Positions 23,679 to 39,502 of a stretch of 64,000 bases of DNA are shown here, one piece after another. Below the pieces are notes generated by a model that did not search any database, was not told where the DNA came from, and saw only the letters and a program-made list of their open reading frames with translations. Each line of letters starts with the position of its first letter. Position 1 is the first letter of the stretch. Origin of the DNA: Nyssa sinensis (Eukaryota > Streptophyta > Magnoliopsida > Cornales > Nyssaceae). The translations under genes and the position numbers were made by a program. Location: the NCBI GenBank assembly GCA_008638375.1, contig CM018051.1, positions 10,337,387 to 10,401,386 on the forward strand, given 5' to 3'.

Positions 23679-24305
23679 TAGGGTGTCGCGTCGTGTTGTC
23701 TAAGAATATTATATTATATGAATTGATTAGAACACGATATGATTAATTAATTGTGTTAATTTATTTAATTTTAATACAATTTATATAATATACAAATGAC
23801 ACGACACGACTTGTATAACTCATTTATTAAATAGGTTATCTTATACAATACGAATAACACAATACAAGATAACACGATTCATTTAAATTGTATAACTTAT
23901 TTTCATAATAAAATTATTAAATAAAATTTAATTTATTCATTTTTAATACATTATAGTAATAATAATTATTTTTAATTGAGAGTAGATTTTAAAATCTAAA
24001 ATTTATTATAGGTTTTTGTTTGACTATAATTTACAAAATTAACCTTACTTATATGAGTAATAAATGGAATTAGACGGATTAAGGTGGGTTTGTATTAAAC
24101 GGTTTTGACACAAATAATTAAATGAGTTATTTCGTGTTAAACGGGTTAACTTAATTACAACCTGAAACATTACACGTTTACTAACCGTATTAAACGGGAT
24201 TGATCCGTTTATGACCCGAACCCATATAAGCTCAACTCAAACCCGCTAACTACTGTGTCGGATTAGAGCCGTGTTATCGTGTCATGTCAAAAATTGACAC
24301 CCCTA
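23679..24305. mobile_element. Non-autonomous hAT-like element with 8-bp duplication
   Basis: The left end TAGGGTGTCG and right end TTGACACCCCTA form short terminal inverted repeats of the TAGGGGTGTCAA type. The flanking octamers are CTCGGGAT (23671-23678) and CTCGAAAT (24306-24313), identical at six of eight positions, and 8 bp is the hAT duplication length. The interior has repeated ACGGGTTAA / TTAAACGGG and GACACGAC motifs and no ORF. Confidence 0.6.
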
Positions 24306-24867
24306 CTCGAAATGGAATTAGGTATTTATTGTTCCGAGTGCATTGATTTTTAATATAATAATAAATGCTTGAATCATAAATAAAGAATCTCATTCTACTT
24401 ACATATATATATATATATCACAATCTTAGTATGGTTGTATATAATTACATGTATATCATGTGATTTTTAAGTTTTAATAAAATAAATAAATAAAATTAAA
24501 AAACGTATGTGACTAACATTGCTTGACTCAGGGTAAGAATAAGTTTCTACTATATAGTAGTGGAGTCAAATATTATTCTAAACAAAATATGTGAAGGACA
24601 TTGCTTGACTCCAAATCAGATAAAAAGAATATAATTCTACCCATATATGTGTTACAATTTTAGTAAGTCACACTATGCACCTGACATATATATCATGTGA
24701 CAATTTAGTTTTAACCAAAAAATAATTAAATAAATCAAAAGGCACATGTGCATTGCATATAAGACACATATTGTAGTTCATACATATATCTGGGTAGGAA
24801 GAAGTCCCTTCTACCGAATTTGGAGCTAAGTATTGTCCATATGTGAATTATTACTAATAATTATATA
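24306..24867. other. Gene-free; degenerate tandem block
   Basis: Two loosely similar units of about 220 bp follow one another (each with a TATATCATGTGA motif, an AATAAATAAA-type tract and CATTGCTTGACT-like text). No coding signal. Confidence 0.35.
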
Positions 24868-25181
24868 CTCGTTTGGATGAGTAATAAAAAAGTGTGGCTT
24901 GAAAAAAGAACAGTTTGGAAAAGTGTCCTTTAAGTTAAGTTGTAAGTGTTTAGATGAAGATACTTGAAACGAACTTAAATGATATTGAAGTATTTAAATG
25001 AGCTATTAAAAGTGAAGAATGTATTATATAAATTAAAAAAAAATAGGACGTTTGGACTTTAAAACGCCCAAACATGCATTTCAAAAATGTCAAAATAAAC
25101 ATTCAAATATAAAAAAAAAAAAACTCGATTTGAATTTCAAAACGCTCGGTTTAAAAAACGCCACCGCTTTTCCAAACAGAG
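24868..25181. repeat. MITE-like element with CTCGTTTGGA ends
   Basis: CTCGTTTGGA at 24868 and TCCAAACAGAG at 25171-25181 form imperfect terminal inverted repeats. The interior contains further self-complementary GTTTGGACTTT / CCAAACATG text. No ORF. Confidence 0.4.
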
Positions 25182-26812
25182 TTTAGATGTAACAAATTAA
25201 AGTAACAAAATTTTAAGGTAATTTTTTTTTATGTAAGGCATAAATACAGACCAGCCTCTTGTCTTTTAAAAAATTAAACTCACATCTTCCTTAACTTGTT
25301 GACTTAAGAGAGTTAACAAAAGATATAATTTTAAGGAAATTAGTTAATAAGTTCCTCATAAAGTGCTTAATTAGCACAAGGTCTAATTCCCAAAACTTTT
25401 AACTCCAAAAGTTTCTAAATTTTTTGTTGACAAAAATACGTCTTTAGTGTAAAAATTAAAAAAAAAGGACGAAACTCTAACCAGCTTTTGACACCCTCCC
25501 TTGCCACATCATCACCCAATGTTTTTACAAATTTTAAAATTAAATAACTTGCAATATATAAGTCTGTTTTTTTTAAAAAAATTATATATTTGGACTCTAA
25601 AAATTAAATTTATCAAACAAGATCCATATTGAATAAGAAATTCTGTTAAAAGATTTTATCTTTTTTGACAAAGAATTTTCGTAAAAAATTCTTTGTCCAC
25701 TGAACATATATAGACAGAAAAATTTGAGAAATTCCTTCAACAAAAAAAAAATTACACATGTTTTTAACCACACATCAAACAATTTTTATTCCTTAGGAAA
25801 GTAGTAATACTTTAACATTAATAAAACAAAAAAAAAATTAAAAATTCTGTCAAAAGACTCGTTTTTTTTTTTTCAATAGAGAATTTTCGTAAAAAATTGT
25901 CTCTAAACAAAGAAATTTCTTAAATAAAAAAAATATTACTCATGTTTTTAACAATAAATCAAATGTTTTTAATTTGTAACCAAATATTTTATAATCAACA
26001 CATAAAAAAACTCTACCAATTGCTTTTCCAAACAATATTTAGTTTTGTTAAAAAAAAAAGAATTAATGTATAAAGGATATATATAAAAAGCAGACTTCTA
26101 AATTCTACAAAATATGCATAAACAACATAAACATAAAAAAAAAAAAGAAGAGAAAGAAAGATACCATTGTGACACACCTACTTGCGAGGCTATTAAAATA
26201 TTAGTCAAATTTGTGTTGGCTGAATTTGTAAAACACAAATATAGGTAAAAATTTTAGTAAAACCAAGAAAATTTATAGGTAAATATAGTGCTACAAAATC
26301 CAAAATACAAAGTGTGGAATAATAAGAGCAAAATCTGTATATTTCCCTGAATTATATGGGCCACTGAGTTCTTACATCATCAACAAGATGGCCTAACAGA
26401 TAAATGAGCCAAAAAAAAAAAAAAGGTTTTATAAAAATATGAAAGCTTCTTGCCCTATTTTTTTTCCAGCAATGAGTTAACAAGAAGTTAACTCATTTAA
26501 TGCTATCAAAGTTCCTACTTAATTGATTTTTGATTTCATAGTTCTATGCTCCATTTAGTGTTATCAAAACACTTCATAACGACACTCGAAGGCATATCTA
26601 GTCTTGATTAGAAGAGCATATGTAGTTGAGAACTATGCTTGAGTGGCTCATGGAATAGCTCAACGATGTTACACAAATAGCACTGGGAAATGGGAATGAA
26701 CCATCCCATTGATGTATCACTTGTTTACCCACTTTAGAAATTTCATTCCTTGCGAGCCAGCTAGTATGTCGAAACCTTTAAATGGTCCACAAAATAGATC
26801 CCTCCCTCCAAT
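25182..26812. other. Gene-free AT-rich sequence
   Basis: No exon or RNA gene supported. Poly-A and poly-T runs are abundant. Confidence 0.5.
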
Positions 26813-27010
26813 TTTTTTTGGTATGCAGGGTATCTTGAGTCAACTTGTCCGCACTAGACTAAGTCCTTACAACCCAAACAAACCTTTAGAAACAGGACTT
26901 CCATCCAGTGGTCCATGGCCCCAAAAGTTGATGGCATAAAGAGTTGAACTTGGGTGCTCGGGAGGTTAATCCCCTTACAACCAAGTCGTTACCCACTCAG
27001 CCAACCCCTT
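26813..27010 (-). mobile_element. tRNA-derived SINE
   Basis: On the minus strand: start GGGGTTGGCTGAGTGGGTAA with box A (TGGCTGAGTGGG, 27003-26992), box B (AAGTTCAACTC, 26951-26941) about 40 bases on, a body through TTGACTCAAGATACCCTGC, and a terminal A run (T7 on the plus strand, 26813-26819). The length of about 200 bp is usual for plant SINEs. Confidence 0.7.
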
Positions 27011-27704
27011 GGGGTTCCCTCAATCCATTTGTATTACTAAAATAATGAATCTAATAATATCTCCTCAATGGCCTTAGTTTCTATTCCGCCTCCATCCCAC
27101 ACCATGAATACAACATTTTTATATGAGATCATAAAGTATTGAAATAAACAAAATCAATTTGACAAATGGAATTTTGGACTTTTTTACAATGCCTTTAAAT
27201 TTATAGAATTTTCTATGTAATATGGATCTTGTTTGATAGATTTCAAATTTTATAGTCTAAATATATATTTTTTGTAAAAAACTAACTTATATATTGTAAG
27301 TTATTTAATCTGGAAGTTTCAAAAACAAAAGTGATGACATGGCAGGTTGGGCGTAGGTTTAGTTGAAAGAAGATCCATATTTTTGTAAGTAGGAAAGTGC
27401 GGGTAATTTTGTCATTTAGAACAAAATTATGGTACCACCTCATCACTAGTGGACTTAAGACCACACAATTTAAAAACTCAAGAATTTTTGGGGTTAAAAT
27501 ATTTTTCCTTGGACCTTAGCATTTAGACACTTAATTATATTGAGGGACCTTCCATTAATTAACTTATAATTTTATCATTATACCCCAATCCAAAAGATCA
27601 AAATTTTCATATCTCACTGCAAAAACAAACTGACAAAGAAAATCCCTAACCACCAACAATAACTCATTGAACAACCCTAAGACCACGTTATCGTTGGCAA
27701 TTAT

Positions 27705-27921
27705 GTGCTCGTTTGGATAGGTGTTTAATAAAAGGGAGTTTTGAAATAGGCGTTTTGGAAAAAGTTACTTACTGACACTTTTCTAAAATGACTTATTTTT
27801 TGTCTTGAAATTGTCTAAACAGGCATTTTGAGAAGTCCAAATAAACACCCACTTATTCCAAAAGCCCAATTGAAACATGAAATGGCCAAATGAGTGGTGG
27901 AACCACCCATCCAAACACAAC
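27705..27921. repeat. MITE with CGTTTGGAT terminal inverted repeats
   Basis: GTGCTCGTTTGGATAGGTG at the left and the approximate complement CCACCCATCCAAACACAAC at the right bound 217 bp without an ORF. TTAT precedes the left end and follows the right end, a possible short duplication. Confidence 0.55.
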
Positions 27922-29757
27922 TTATATTCTTACATGGTTATTGTATATATAATATATAATCGCCAATTATCGACCAAATTATTATTTGTGACCTACTACT
28001 CCCTCTTCTCTCTATAAAACACCGTTGAAGTAGCCTTTGGATTCTAAGACCAAAGTGCTTAAGCCTTGGCCCATTAAGATTTAGTTTGATACTTTGGTTT
28101 TCAAACTATGCCACATGAGCAAATCAAATACCACTAGATTTTTTGTTGAATCATAAATCTTGGTGTAGGAAACTTCAAGTCTAGAGAAACAAAAATTAAA
28201 AATTCCCAATCGCTAGATAAAACCACAAATTAAGGACATCGAATTCCTTCAACGGACATAAATTCGGACGCCATTGATAAAGGATGTAGTAGGTTGTAGA
28301 GCTCAATTTTCTACTCTACTAGTGAGTGTAGACTGACTATACATACATACATGTGTATATATATTTGTATCTATATAATTTGTGGGGTTTGATCGATGAA
28401 TCATTTCAACTTTACAAGGATGAGAGTGGGGATTGATCACAAAGCAAGTATGTTGAGAACATCATTTATAGCTCATTTTGACATTTTTCACAAGCAACTA
28501 ATATGCACAATAATATTTCCAAGGCAATGAAAGCATTATATTTAGGACGAACATCCATATTATCTTTCTATGCAAATATAAATAACGATGAATACAAAAT
28601 AGAGTCTAGAAAGATGAAAGATGACATCAATCATGATTTAAAATGTGATTAAGAGCTACTAGCAACATTTAAAGCATAATAATTGAACTACCTATCAATG
28701 TAATCACATAATCAACATGTAAATTATGCAGTGTAACACTAACACCCATCTCTCATCCTTAGGTTAGAAACCACTACATCTTTAGGTGAATAAGTGTAAA
28801 CCCTAGCTTTGTCATATATTGATGTTTCTTGCTTGAATATTCCAAACCCTAGGTAGCAAATGTTGTAGAGTCAGTTCAATGTGATGAGTTTTTACCTAAA
28901 AAGCTTGTTGGTGTCTTGAATCCAAGTGAGAATGAGAGAAAATGGGGGAAAGTAAAAGAACCCTAGAGAGTGGTGTGAAGAGAAGAGAGAAATTGAGGTC
29001 TCCCAACCATGTAGGGCTTCTTAAAATCAAATTTTTGGCTATTCTGTGATCTTTTACCAAATTATCCTTCATCAAACAACCTTACCTATTTTCCATACCA
29101 TGCCCTTTTGGTCGTTTTAACTTACTAATTCAAGAACCCTTTTAATTTGATGCACTCTACATTATTTTTAAGACTCTTTATTAGTGTTTTTTGGGTACTA
29201 CAGTTACATGATTTTGTGTTCCTGATGAAAATGACCATTTTGTCCTTTGGGTCACCTAGTGTATCCATATAACCTTCAAAAGTTTTCAAAAATACAAATT
29301 ATCATTATTAATCATATTTATGCATTATTTATAAATTAAGCTAATATTAAAGATCAAAAAAATTCAGTATGTTACACAGTTCGTATGATACTAAACCTTT
29401 GAATCCTAAAATTTACTAAGAGGTATACTGTTATTTTGTGAGGTCTTATTCTTTTAGAGAGGATTCATCTATGGTCCCTTTCACAGAGGTTTTATGAGAT
29501 TTTTCTATTTTTTTGAAGATTACTTTTGGACACACCTTAGATCATTACATAGTCAATTTTCATACTTGATGGAGTTGGTCTGTGTATATGGATTGTGCCC
29601 AGGTTCAAGGAATTACTGAGAAAAAGATGAACAAGATTGATTGACTGGATGTAATCTATACAAAATACTTTGATAGGTTAATAATCAGAATTTGTCTTCA
29701 AATTGATTCATTAGTGGATTTTTTTTGTGCAGCAGTGAGTTCTTTCTACTTTACGAG
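27922..29757. other. No gene supported
   Basis: Mixed-complexity sequence (ACATACATACATGTGTATATA tract near 28340). No recognisable exon, RNA or transposon end. Confidence 0.4.
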
Positions 29758-30960
29758 TGATGCTGCACATTTCGGCCCGCACACCGTGGCCCCGTTCCTT
29801 GCAACATATTGTTCGTTTTGGGTTCTGGACTCTGGGCCAAGCCCGCCCCGTAGGTTCTGGGCCAAGCTCGTTCCGCCCCGCACGGTTTTGTTCTTCCTGG
29901 GCTTTAGCCCAGGAAAAGGCCTGTTGCAAGGGGGAGGGAGGCCTGTGCTTATAAGCGACAAGCAGTCCCGGCTCCTCACCGATGTGTGATGAAAGCGCCC
30001 ACAACAGCTGCTCCCCCCAGTCGTGGATTGGTTGGAGCATGAGAACGAGGCACGTGGCTCAACGTTCCCACAGACGGCGCCAAGCTGATGCTGCACATTT
30101 CAGCCCGCACACCGTGGCCCCGTTCCTTGCAAGATATTGTCCGCTTTGGGCTAACGGGCCGTAGGTCCGTCCCGCACGGTTTTTCCCTCCTGGGCTTTTT
30201 GCCCAGGAAAAGGCCTCTTTTTGAGAGAAGGTGCCGCCTTAGCTCAGCCGATATTGTCCGCTTTGGGATCTGGGTATGAACCCTTGGGTCCCCGCCCCTC
30301 ACGGATTTGTTCCACTCTGGACTGACCCAGGTGGAGGCCTCTTGCAAGGGGGAGGGAGGCCTGTGCTTATAAGCTACAAGCAGTCCCAGCTCCTCACCGA
30401 TGTGGGATGAAAGCGCCCACAACAGCTGCTCCCCCCAGTCGTGGACTGGTTGGAGCATGAGAACGAGGCACGTGGCTCAACGTTCCCACAGACGGCGCCA
30501 AGCTGATGCAGCTAATTTTGGCTTGTCCTGGAATGATCCGTCGTCGTGAACCTGAAAAGAGATGATCTGTAAAAAGCCACCGGGAAAGGTTCCGGTGGTA
30601 ACCTCTCCGATGGTTAAGTTAGTATTTTTCTGTTTTATCAAAGGTTTAGCCCTTTAATAAAAATGTAATTTAGATGCAGATACCTTTTCTTCATACTTGA
30701 TTTTCCTTGTTTATAGTGTCGAGGAGGCGGTTTAACTTGTCTGACAAGCGGCGGACATCCCTTTCATATAATTTATGGCTCCCTTTACACGTGTACGTGC
30801 AGGAATGGTTTTCCAAGCCGGTAGCTCCTTTTGACAGGACTAGGGCTCACCGCCTGTTAGGCTATAGCAGTATAATCATGAGACTTTCGTCATTCTTTTT
30901 GTCGATTTATTCAATTGTTCCGAGCTCGGTATACCTCGGTATACCTTCCCCGTAATATGT
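29758..30960 (-). mobile_element. Stacked TRIM-like LTR retroelements with two primer-binding sites
   Basis: A GC-rich block on the minus strand. LTR-like units beginning TGATGC and ending CCCACAACA on the plus strand occupy 29758-30006 and 30086-30424. Each is followed by an almost identical 79-80-bp internal stretch holding a CTCCCCCCAG polypurine-tract complement and a TTCCCACAGACGGCGCCA primer-binding-site complement (30065-30082 and 30483-30500), the latter matching the TGGCGCCGTCTGTGGGAA sequence common after plant LTRs. A third LTR-like start, TGATGCAGC, lies at 30504 but continues with different sequence. Each LTR contains an (ATCC)CACATCGG-type motif and CTTATAAGC. No protein is encoded; ORFs here are artefacts. 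The end near 30960 is approximate. Confidence 0.65.
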
Positions 30961-33399
30961 AAGAAAAACTAGCTTTTCGGAACGTGTTTAAGTTATCTGA
31001 GTTAAGCAGAGTGTTTTTATGACGTATCAACGAGGATTTTTTTTCACTATAAATCTTGTGTCTTTGATGGACGTTTTTTATTGTACTTTATTTAGTTATT
31101 GCATAATTGTTACTCAAGTACTTAGCCATATTAATAAAATTAAAAATCTTATTTAATTTTTAAATCACTTAATTTAACCAAGATCACCCATATATCTGTT
31201 TAGTTAATTAAAATTGATTAACTAAAGAATTAATTTGAGATTACCTGCATAACTTCAAAAATATTTTAATCATATTCACTCTCCCATCTCATCTTGAATA
31301 GGTTTTTTTTTTTTGTTTTGTTTGTTTCTTATAAAAATTGTTGAAAAAGCTTATTTCTATGGTCTTCACTGCCACTAAATATTCCCTAACCCACTATTAC
31401 TAAAAACCCCTACGACACCACTCTCTCATGCACACACAAACACAATGGAAAATATTTAATGATCCCGATTATTCAGATGAAAGTCACGTAAATATGTTAG
31501 TTTATTTTCTGTTAACGATATCTTCATTTGAATCAAAGGAATCAATGATCTGATTCAGTGTTATAAATCTCTTGGATTTTATTTTATTTTTTTGATATAA
31601 TTTTTTGCTAACTTGACAAATTATAAGATGGTGTAAAAGCCACTCCTCCCGATCAAACTATGGTATTTGAACTTTGAAGTCTTATTGTTTCTTTCTGAAT
31701 TAAAGGAAAAATATATTGTTTTTTAAATAGGAATAGCTATTTCTCGAGAAACTATTCTACGGATCAAGTCATAGGGGTAAAATTTGAGTAGGCTAACTCG
31801 AGCTTAAACCAAAATTTTTAGAGCTTGAACATTATTTTTATAATTCAGAATAACTATGTGCAAAATAAAATTAAGCCCGATCTCAATTCAAGTTAGACTT
31901 GGACTATGGTTTCAATAACCCGAATCCAAATAAAACCCAAGCCCTATATTATATATGTTATTTTTGTACCACTAGATTATTAGAAGAATAGATCCATGGC
32001 TCTGTATTGGCGTGGATTTGGAAATCTTGGCAAGGGGAATATTACAAGTGTTCTTAAGGTCTTGAGTAGCGTTTAGAAGCTAGGGATTGGTCCAGTGGAG
32101 TTGTTTGATGGTTTTGAGTTTGGCTCAGATTCGAGTTTGAGGTTAAACTCAGGACGAATTCAGGTTAACTGCGTTAGAAGTTAGGCTCAACCTGAACAAT
32201 TTTTTTAGTTGAATCCAACATGTCTAAATTATAACCCTATCAAGTCATTGACCTAGTCAACGGAGTACTTTAATAATAGTATGTCAATTAGACAAAACTT
32301 GTTTTATTTTTCACCTGCTGTCAAAACAAGTAATACATATGAATAAGTATCTTTGGAGGAAAATTTTTTAATGATAAGGTAGTATGAAAAAAAAAAACCT
32401 ATGTAATACCCAAAAATCTGACAGGACCCGGACTATACCTCGACCTAAGGAAAAATAGGTTATATGATATTAAAGCATCCGCGTAGGATGGGGTGTGGGA
32501 TGTAACAAACTATCTTTTCCGAATATATCTTTTAAATAATGTGATATTATAATATTAATAATACAATAAATCATATAGTTAATGTGACTCAACATTCAAC
32601 AAGATATGCCATGTCTTCTCCTATTTGTCATTCCACACTGCCTCACATGCAGGTTTGGACTAATGTAATATCATTTCTAGGTGTAATGATTGAAATTTTG
32701 ATTGTCATAATAAGGATAAAATCTTAAGAGTAATTATTTATATGTAATTTTTTTTTTTGCCCGTGTCGTGTTTAGTGTAATAATTTTACATAATCGATCC
32801 AAGTTTGAAAAAAAAAAAAAGAGAGAAGTACTTTAGATAACTGATAATCAATAAATTTTTTGTCAAATCTCTTGTGAACAAGAATTTTAAAAGTTAACAT
32901 TAAGTTAAAATGCTTGGTATAATTAATCTTAAATAATTAATATAAGACTTTATTGAGTTAAACTGAATTACTATATAAAAAGAAAAATTAAAAATCTTCT
33001 CAATCTTACATATTGGCAAAACTAATATTTAATCTAGAAAAATTCTACACAACTCTGATTTGTATCTCCATTTATAAATTTTTATGTTAGTATGTTGGGG
33101 TTATTAATTCCATTTAAAATATTTTTGTAAATAAAATGTTAGAAAATGCTATTTTTTGAGATTATTGCTTTAATTTTTTAGCTTGAACAAACTGATTGTG
33201 TCACGTATTGCTATTTAAATTTAATTTATTATTTACTTCTTCATATTTTTTTCAATACTTTTATATATTATTAATATTAATAATAAATATTTATATAATG
33301 TCACATTTTGATTTTGGCATATTACATTTTTCTTTATTTTAGCCCAAACAGAGTTACCCTTGGTACCAAACAACTAAGCACTTAGCCATGTTTATCACG

Positions 33400-33400
<1 letters not shown>
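30961..33400. other. No gene supported
   Basis: AT-rich. A short block at 32402-32507 begins TGTAATACCC and ends GGGATGTAACA, reminiscent of a decayed LTR. No coding exon was seen downstream of the peroxidase gene. Confidence 0.4.

Positions 33401-33443
<43 letters not shown>
33401..33443. repeat. (AT)n microsatellite
   Basis: About 21 AT units, 160 bp beyond the peroxidase stop codon. Confidence 0.95.
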
Positions 33444-33445
<2 letters not shown>

Positions 33446-33604
33446 AATCAGAAGACTAACAGAACAAGAAGTGGGGTTCCATTATTTGCAAATTGGGCTT
33501 GAGCCATTTTTGAGAATTCTAGTTTACATTAATAAAGAAGTTTGAAACTGATTTAAAGGAGTAGAAGATGAGCTTCTAAATGTTAAAAAACTCAGCTTCC
33601 ATTA

Positions 33605-35543
<1,939 letters not shown>

Positions 35544-35699
35544 TTAAAATTTTTAAAAATAATCAAAAGATAGGAAAAGAAAGGAAAACTTCATGTAAAT
35601 TTAAAAATTTCTCCACTAGTTTTCTCATATTATTTTTCCCTAATTTATTTAGTAATCAAACAAGGAAAATAGGAACTGAATGGAGTTTAAAGGTCATTA

Positions 35700-35918
<219 letters not shown>

Positions 35919-35965
35919 TCATTCATCAAAATGAAAAAAGAAAAAAAAAGATAGAAAACTGCCTA

Positions 35966-36271
<306 letters not shown>

Positions 36272-36337
36272 TCAGAAGAATAAAAAAAGCACCCTTTAAG
36301 TTTCTATGCTGCCATTGCTCACTGAACAAGAACAAGG

Positions 36338-36349
36338 CAATATATAGGG
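36338..36349 (-). promoter_or_regulatory. TATA box of the peroxidase gene
   Basis: CCCTATATATTG on the minus strand, about 120 bases upstream of the first ATG (36220), giving a plausible 80-90-base leader. Confidence 0.6.
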
Positions 36350-36399
36350 AAAGTGTCAAAGTTATTCTACTTCACCGACAGACAATAAACTATAGTTTA

Positions 36400-38940
36400 T
36401 TGTAATGTTAGAAATTTCCTTTTTTCTTTTGGCAACTTTGGAGGAACTCTTGGACTGAGCAGGAGTTGACTGTTGCTAAGGACCTTATCCTCTCGATTTG
36501 TTGGGTATCAGTCAATTTTGAAAGACTTTTGAGGATAACAAAAACTTATTTTGATGCACATAAATTGACTGTTTATCCAACAAAATTATGAAGAAACCCA
36601 AAAAAATATTAGCCTACCGAAAAAAGAAAACTAGGAAGGAACGCGGGATTGAATTACACCTCGAATGAATAAACATTCAAAGGCTGTGCAATATTCCAAA
36701 TAATGGCTCCTCTCTATTCCATTTCATTGTTATTGTCTATGATATGGGGCCTATTTTTATAAATAATTATTAAAATAAATGGGGTCAAGACAAAAAATGA
36801 AATAGAAGAGAATAGAGAGAAAAATGAAATGGAGAAGATTCAGTAATCTGTAAAACCACGCGTGTTGAGTAAATTGAAAGGCTTACACCTCGAACAGCTG
36901 GTCTTAGGACTCCAACGGGGAGTTTCGGTATTAACGCCTAATGCCCTTTCCACTCAAAAATGTTTTTATAATCATGACATTAATATAATTAAGCATCATA
37001 ATCAGTTAGAAGTCAGCAAAGGAAAAGTCAGTAGTAGAGCATCCAGAAGATATAACAAGGAAATATTTAAATCTAAAGGCCCCATATGATTATACTAAAA
37101 AACCTAGAAGCATAGTGTTTGAAAACATGTGGATTGGCCAAGTCTACTACATTGCTACTTGCTAGATCAACTTTAGTATTGTTTGTGTTGATTTGGGTAC
37201 CAGAAAAGTCACCTTAGTGAACATAACAAGCAACGCTTTGAAAAACTTTACCCAATGGCCTTGTATCAATCAATTTGCTCAACTGGAAACATCTCCCTCA
37301 TATGAAAATTTTAAAGTATGAGAATTATGTAATCATCCTTGTAAGTCTTCCCAACAAGTTCCCCGCAATCACAGGGATTAGGGATTTGGGTGTCCTTTTC
37401 ATGACTCTTAAATATATTCTTTGGGTTTGTAATGCCGACTACAAGCTATGGAGATATATTAACTGAAATTTGGTATGAGTTTTATTTGAATATTGAAGGG
37501 GATGCACTGAAGTCATAGTTAGGCTAGCTATGAACTGTCATCATTGATTCAAAACCTTGTCTGACTTATCAAAACCACAATAAAATTTATGTTCTTCTAA
37601 AACTACTTGTAATGATCCGACCCCACACTATATAATGTTGTCTGTTAATGTTTAAGCCGGTAAGGCTTTACTTTTCTCTAAAGAAAAATTGGATTGTACG
37701 TCCCCACACTTGTAAGTATTTTAAGACCTTCGTTACTAGGTGATATAAATCACCAATGCCGCGTCTTACTGCATGTTTGGCAAGATGGGAGGGGGGTAGA
37801 GGAAATATCGCAACTTACTCCTACGATTTGAGAACAAAGCAAAGAAAAATGCCGTGCAGTAGTACACAGTCATTTCTCGGGTGAGTGAGTCTAAGTCATA
37901 ATTCTGTGTTATAATTAATATTCTTACTTGCAATCAAAGGAAGATTACAATTTTGAATGTTAAAAGTTATTCTCAAAAGAATTAGGTACCAAATTAATCA
38001 TTCAAAATTATACTAAACATGGAGTGTTTGTCACTTATAGAAAGACATGTGAGGGTTGGCAAGAGTGGTTGATATACCCGACAACAAACTTTGAAAAACT
38101 AGGGCTAATTTGACATAATTAGCCAATCAAATTATGATTATATAATGCATGGTTGTCATGTACTATTTCATTAGCCTATAATCATTTAAGTGTATTGCCA
38201 TTTTTCTGAAATTTTCTGGCAGACAAGTTTGAATTTGATTTCTTGATCAACTCAATGACGAGAGATTGTTGGATTTGGTCCATATCACTCTAATCTCGTT
38301 TTGTCATGTGTATATTATTTTCCAATAAAATGATAATAAAATAAGTTTTATTTAGTTGATAAACTATAATAAATGTGGTGCTTGCATTGACTTATTCACA
38401 AAATAGTATTTAAAATAATAAAAAAAATCTAATAATAAGATAGTATGAAATTTTTAATGATAATGCAAATAAATTTTAAATATATGACCATAATAATGTC
38501 ATAATGATACTTTAATTTAAGATATATATAATATGTCAGAATTTGTCTCATTTTTGCTTTGTCTATGTTTCTTGCTTGGAGTCTTGGACACAAGGGTGGA
38601 ATCAGGAAAATTATTAGGGGGGTAAGAAAATTTTTGCAAAAATTTTGAGTTGGGTCAAAATTGTGAGGTGAAAAATAAGAGAAATGTCATGGGTAAGATT
38701 GAGTTCGCTAAAATTTTGGGTGAGAAATGAGAAAAATAGTAAGTAAATATTAGATTGAGTCAAAAACTTAGGTTTGGACTAATTTTAAAAATGTCAAAAT
38801 TTTGAATATATATATATATATATATTTTATAATTTGTAGGTTGCAGTCCGATCCAGCCCAAAACATTCTTCCCCCTTTGTTTGGACACAGCAAGAATGAT
38901 GTTTATAGTCAACTTCTCTCTCTCAGCGCCGACACACACA
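36400..38940. other. No gene supported; possible foldback at 36710-36820
   Basis: CTCTCTATTCCATTTCATT (36710) is the near-complement of AATGAAATAG…AATAGAGAG (36797-36820), suggesting a small MITE. Elsewhere I see no exon. The segment 37617-37780, starting TGTAATGATCCGACCCC, has the feel of a decayed LTR. Confidence 0.35.
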
Positions 38941-38942
38941 GC

Positions 38943-39012
<70 letters not shown>
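38943..39012. repeat. Compound microsatellite (TA)n(GA)n
   Basis: About 14 TA units run directly into 21 GA units, the same architecture as at 10559-10630. Confidence 0.95.
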
Positions 39013-39015
<3 letters not shown>

Positions 39016-39464
39016 TGTTTATATTGGCTCTGCGAAATTTTCATTTTTTTTTTTTAAGTAATTCTATTTTTTTGGGTTTTCAAGTCATTTTGGAATAAGG
39101 GTTGATTTCCAATTTTCTTGGCTCATAGTGATTTCCTCCATTCCTTTTCTTTTTTTAAATATACTTATATATATAACCAACTTGGACAAAGCTCGAGCGA
39201 GGATAACATCTGTAACTTTAATTGTATCTTCATAACTTTTTCATTATTTGCCCTACAATTTCAAGAAAAAAAAACTCATTAGATCTTCCATAATTATAGC
39301 ATCTCCAAAAAAAGGGTATCATAGGAGGTATAAACTCTAGCTGTCATTTTATTTTTTCAGCATTCAAATTGTGTACTCCGATAAGAAAGACATCACAAGA
39401 GGCAAAATGTCTTCAACAAATGAATTATGTTTGATGAGAGACATATATGCTTACTGTGATACAG

Positions 39465-39465
<1 letters not shown>

Positions 39466-39497
<32 letters not shown>
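39466..39497. repeat. (GA)n microsatellite
   Basis: About 15 GA units with adjacent purine-rich sequence to about 39560. Confidence 0.9.

Positions 39498-39502
<5 letters not shown>

Noticed and set aside
29711..30458. Overlapping 90-160-codon frames on both strands
   Set aside because: GC-rich LTR/PBS sequence with few stops by composition; the repeats have no conserved reading frame.
32402..32507. TGTAATACCC … GGGATGTAACA block as a solo LTR
   Set aside because: Ends are LTR-like but no flanking duplication, PBS or second copy was seen.
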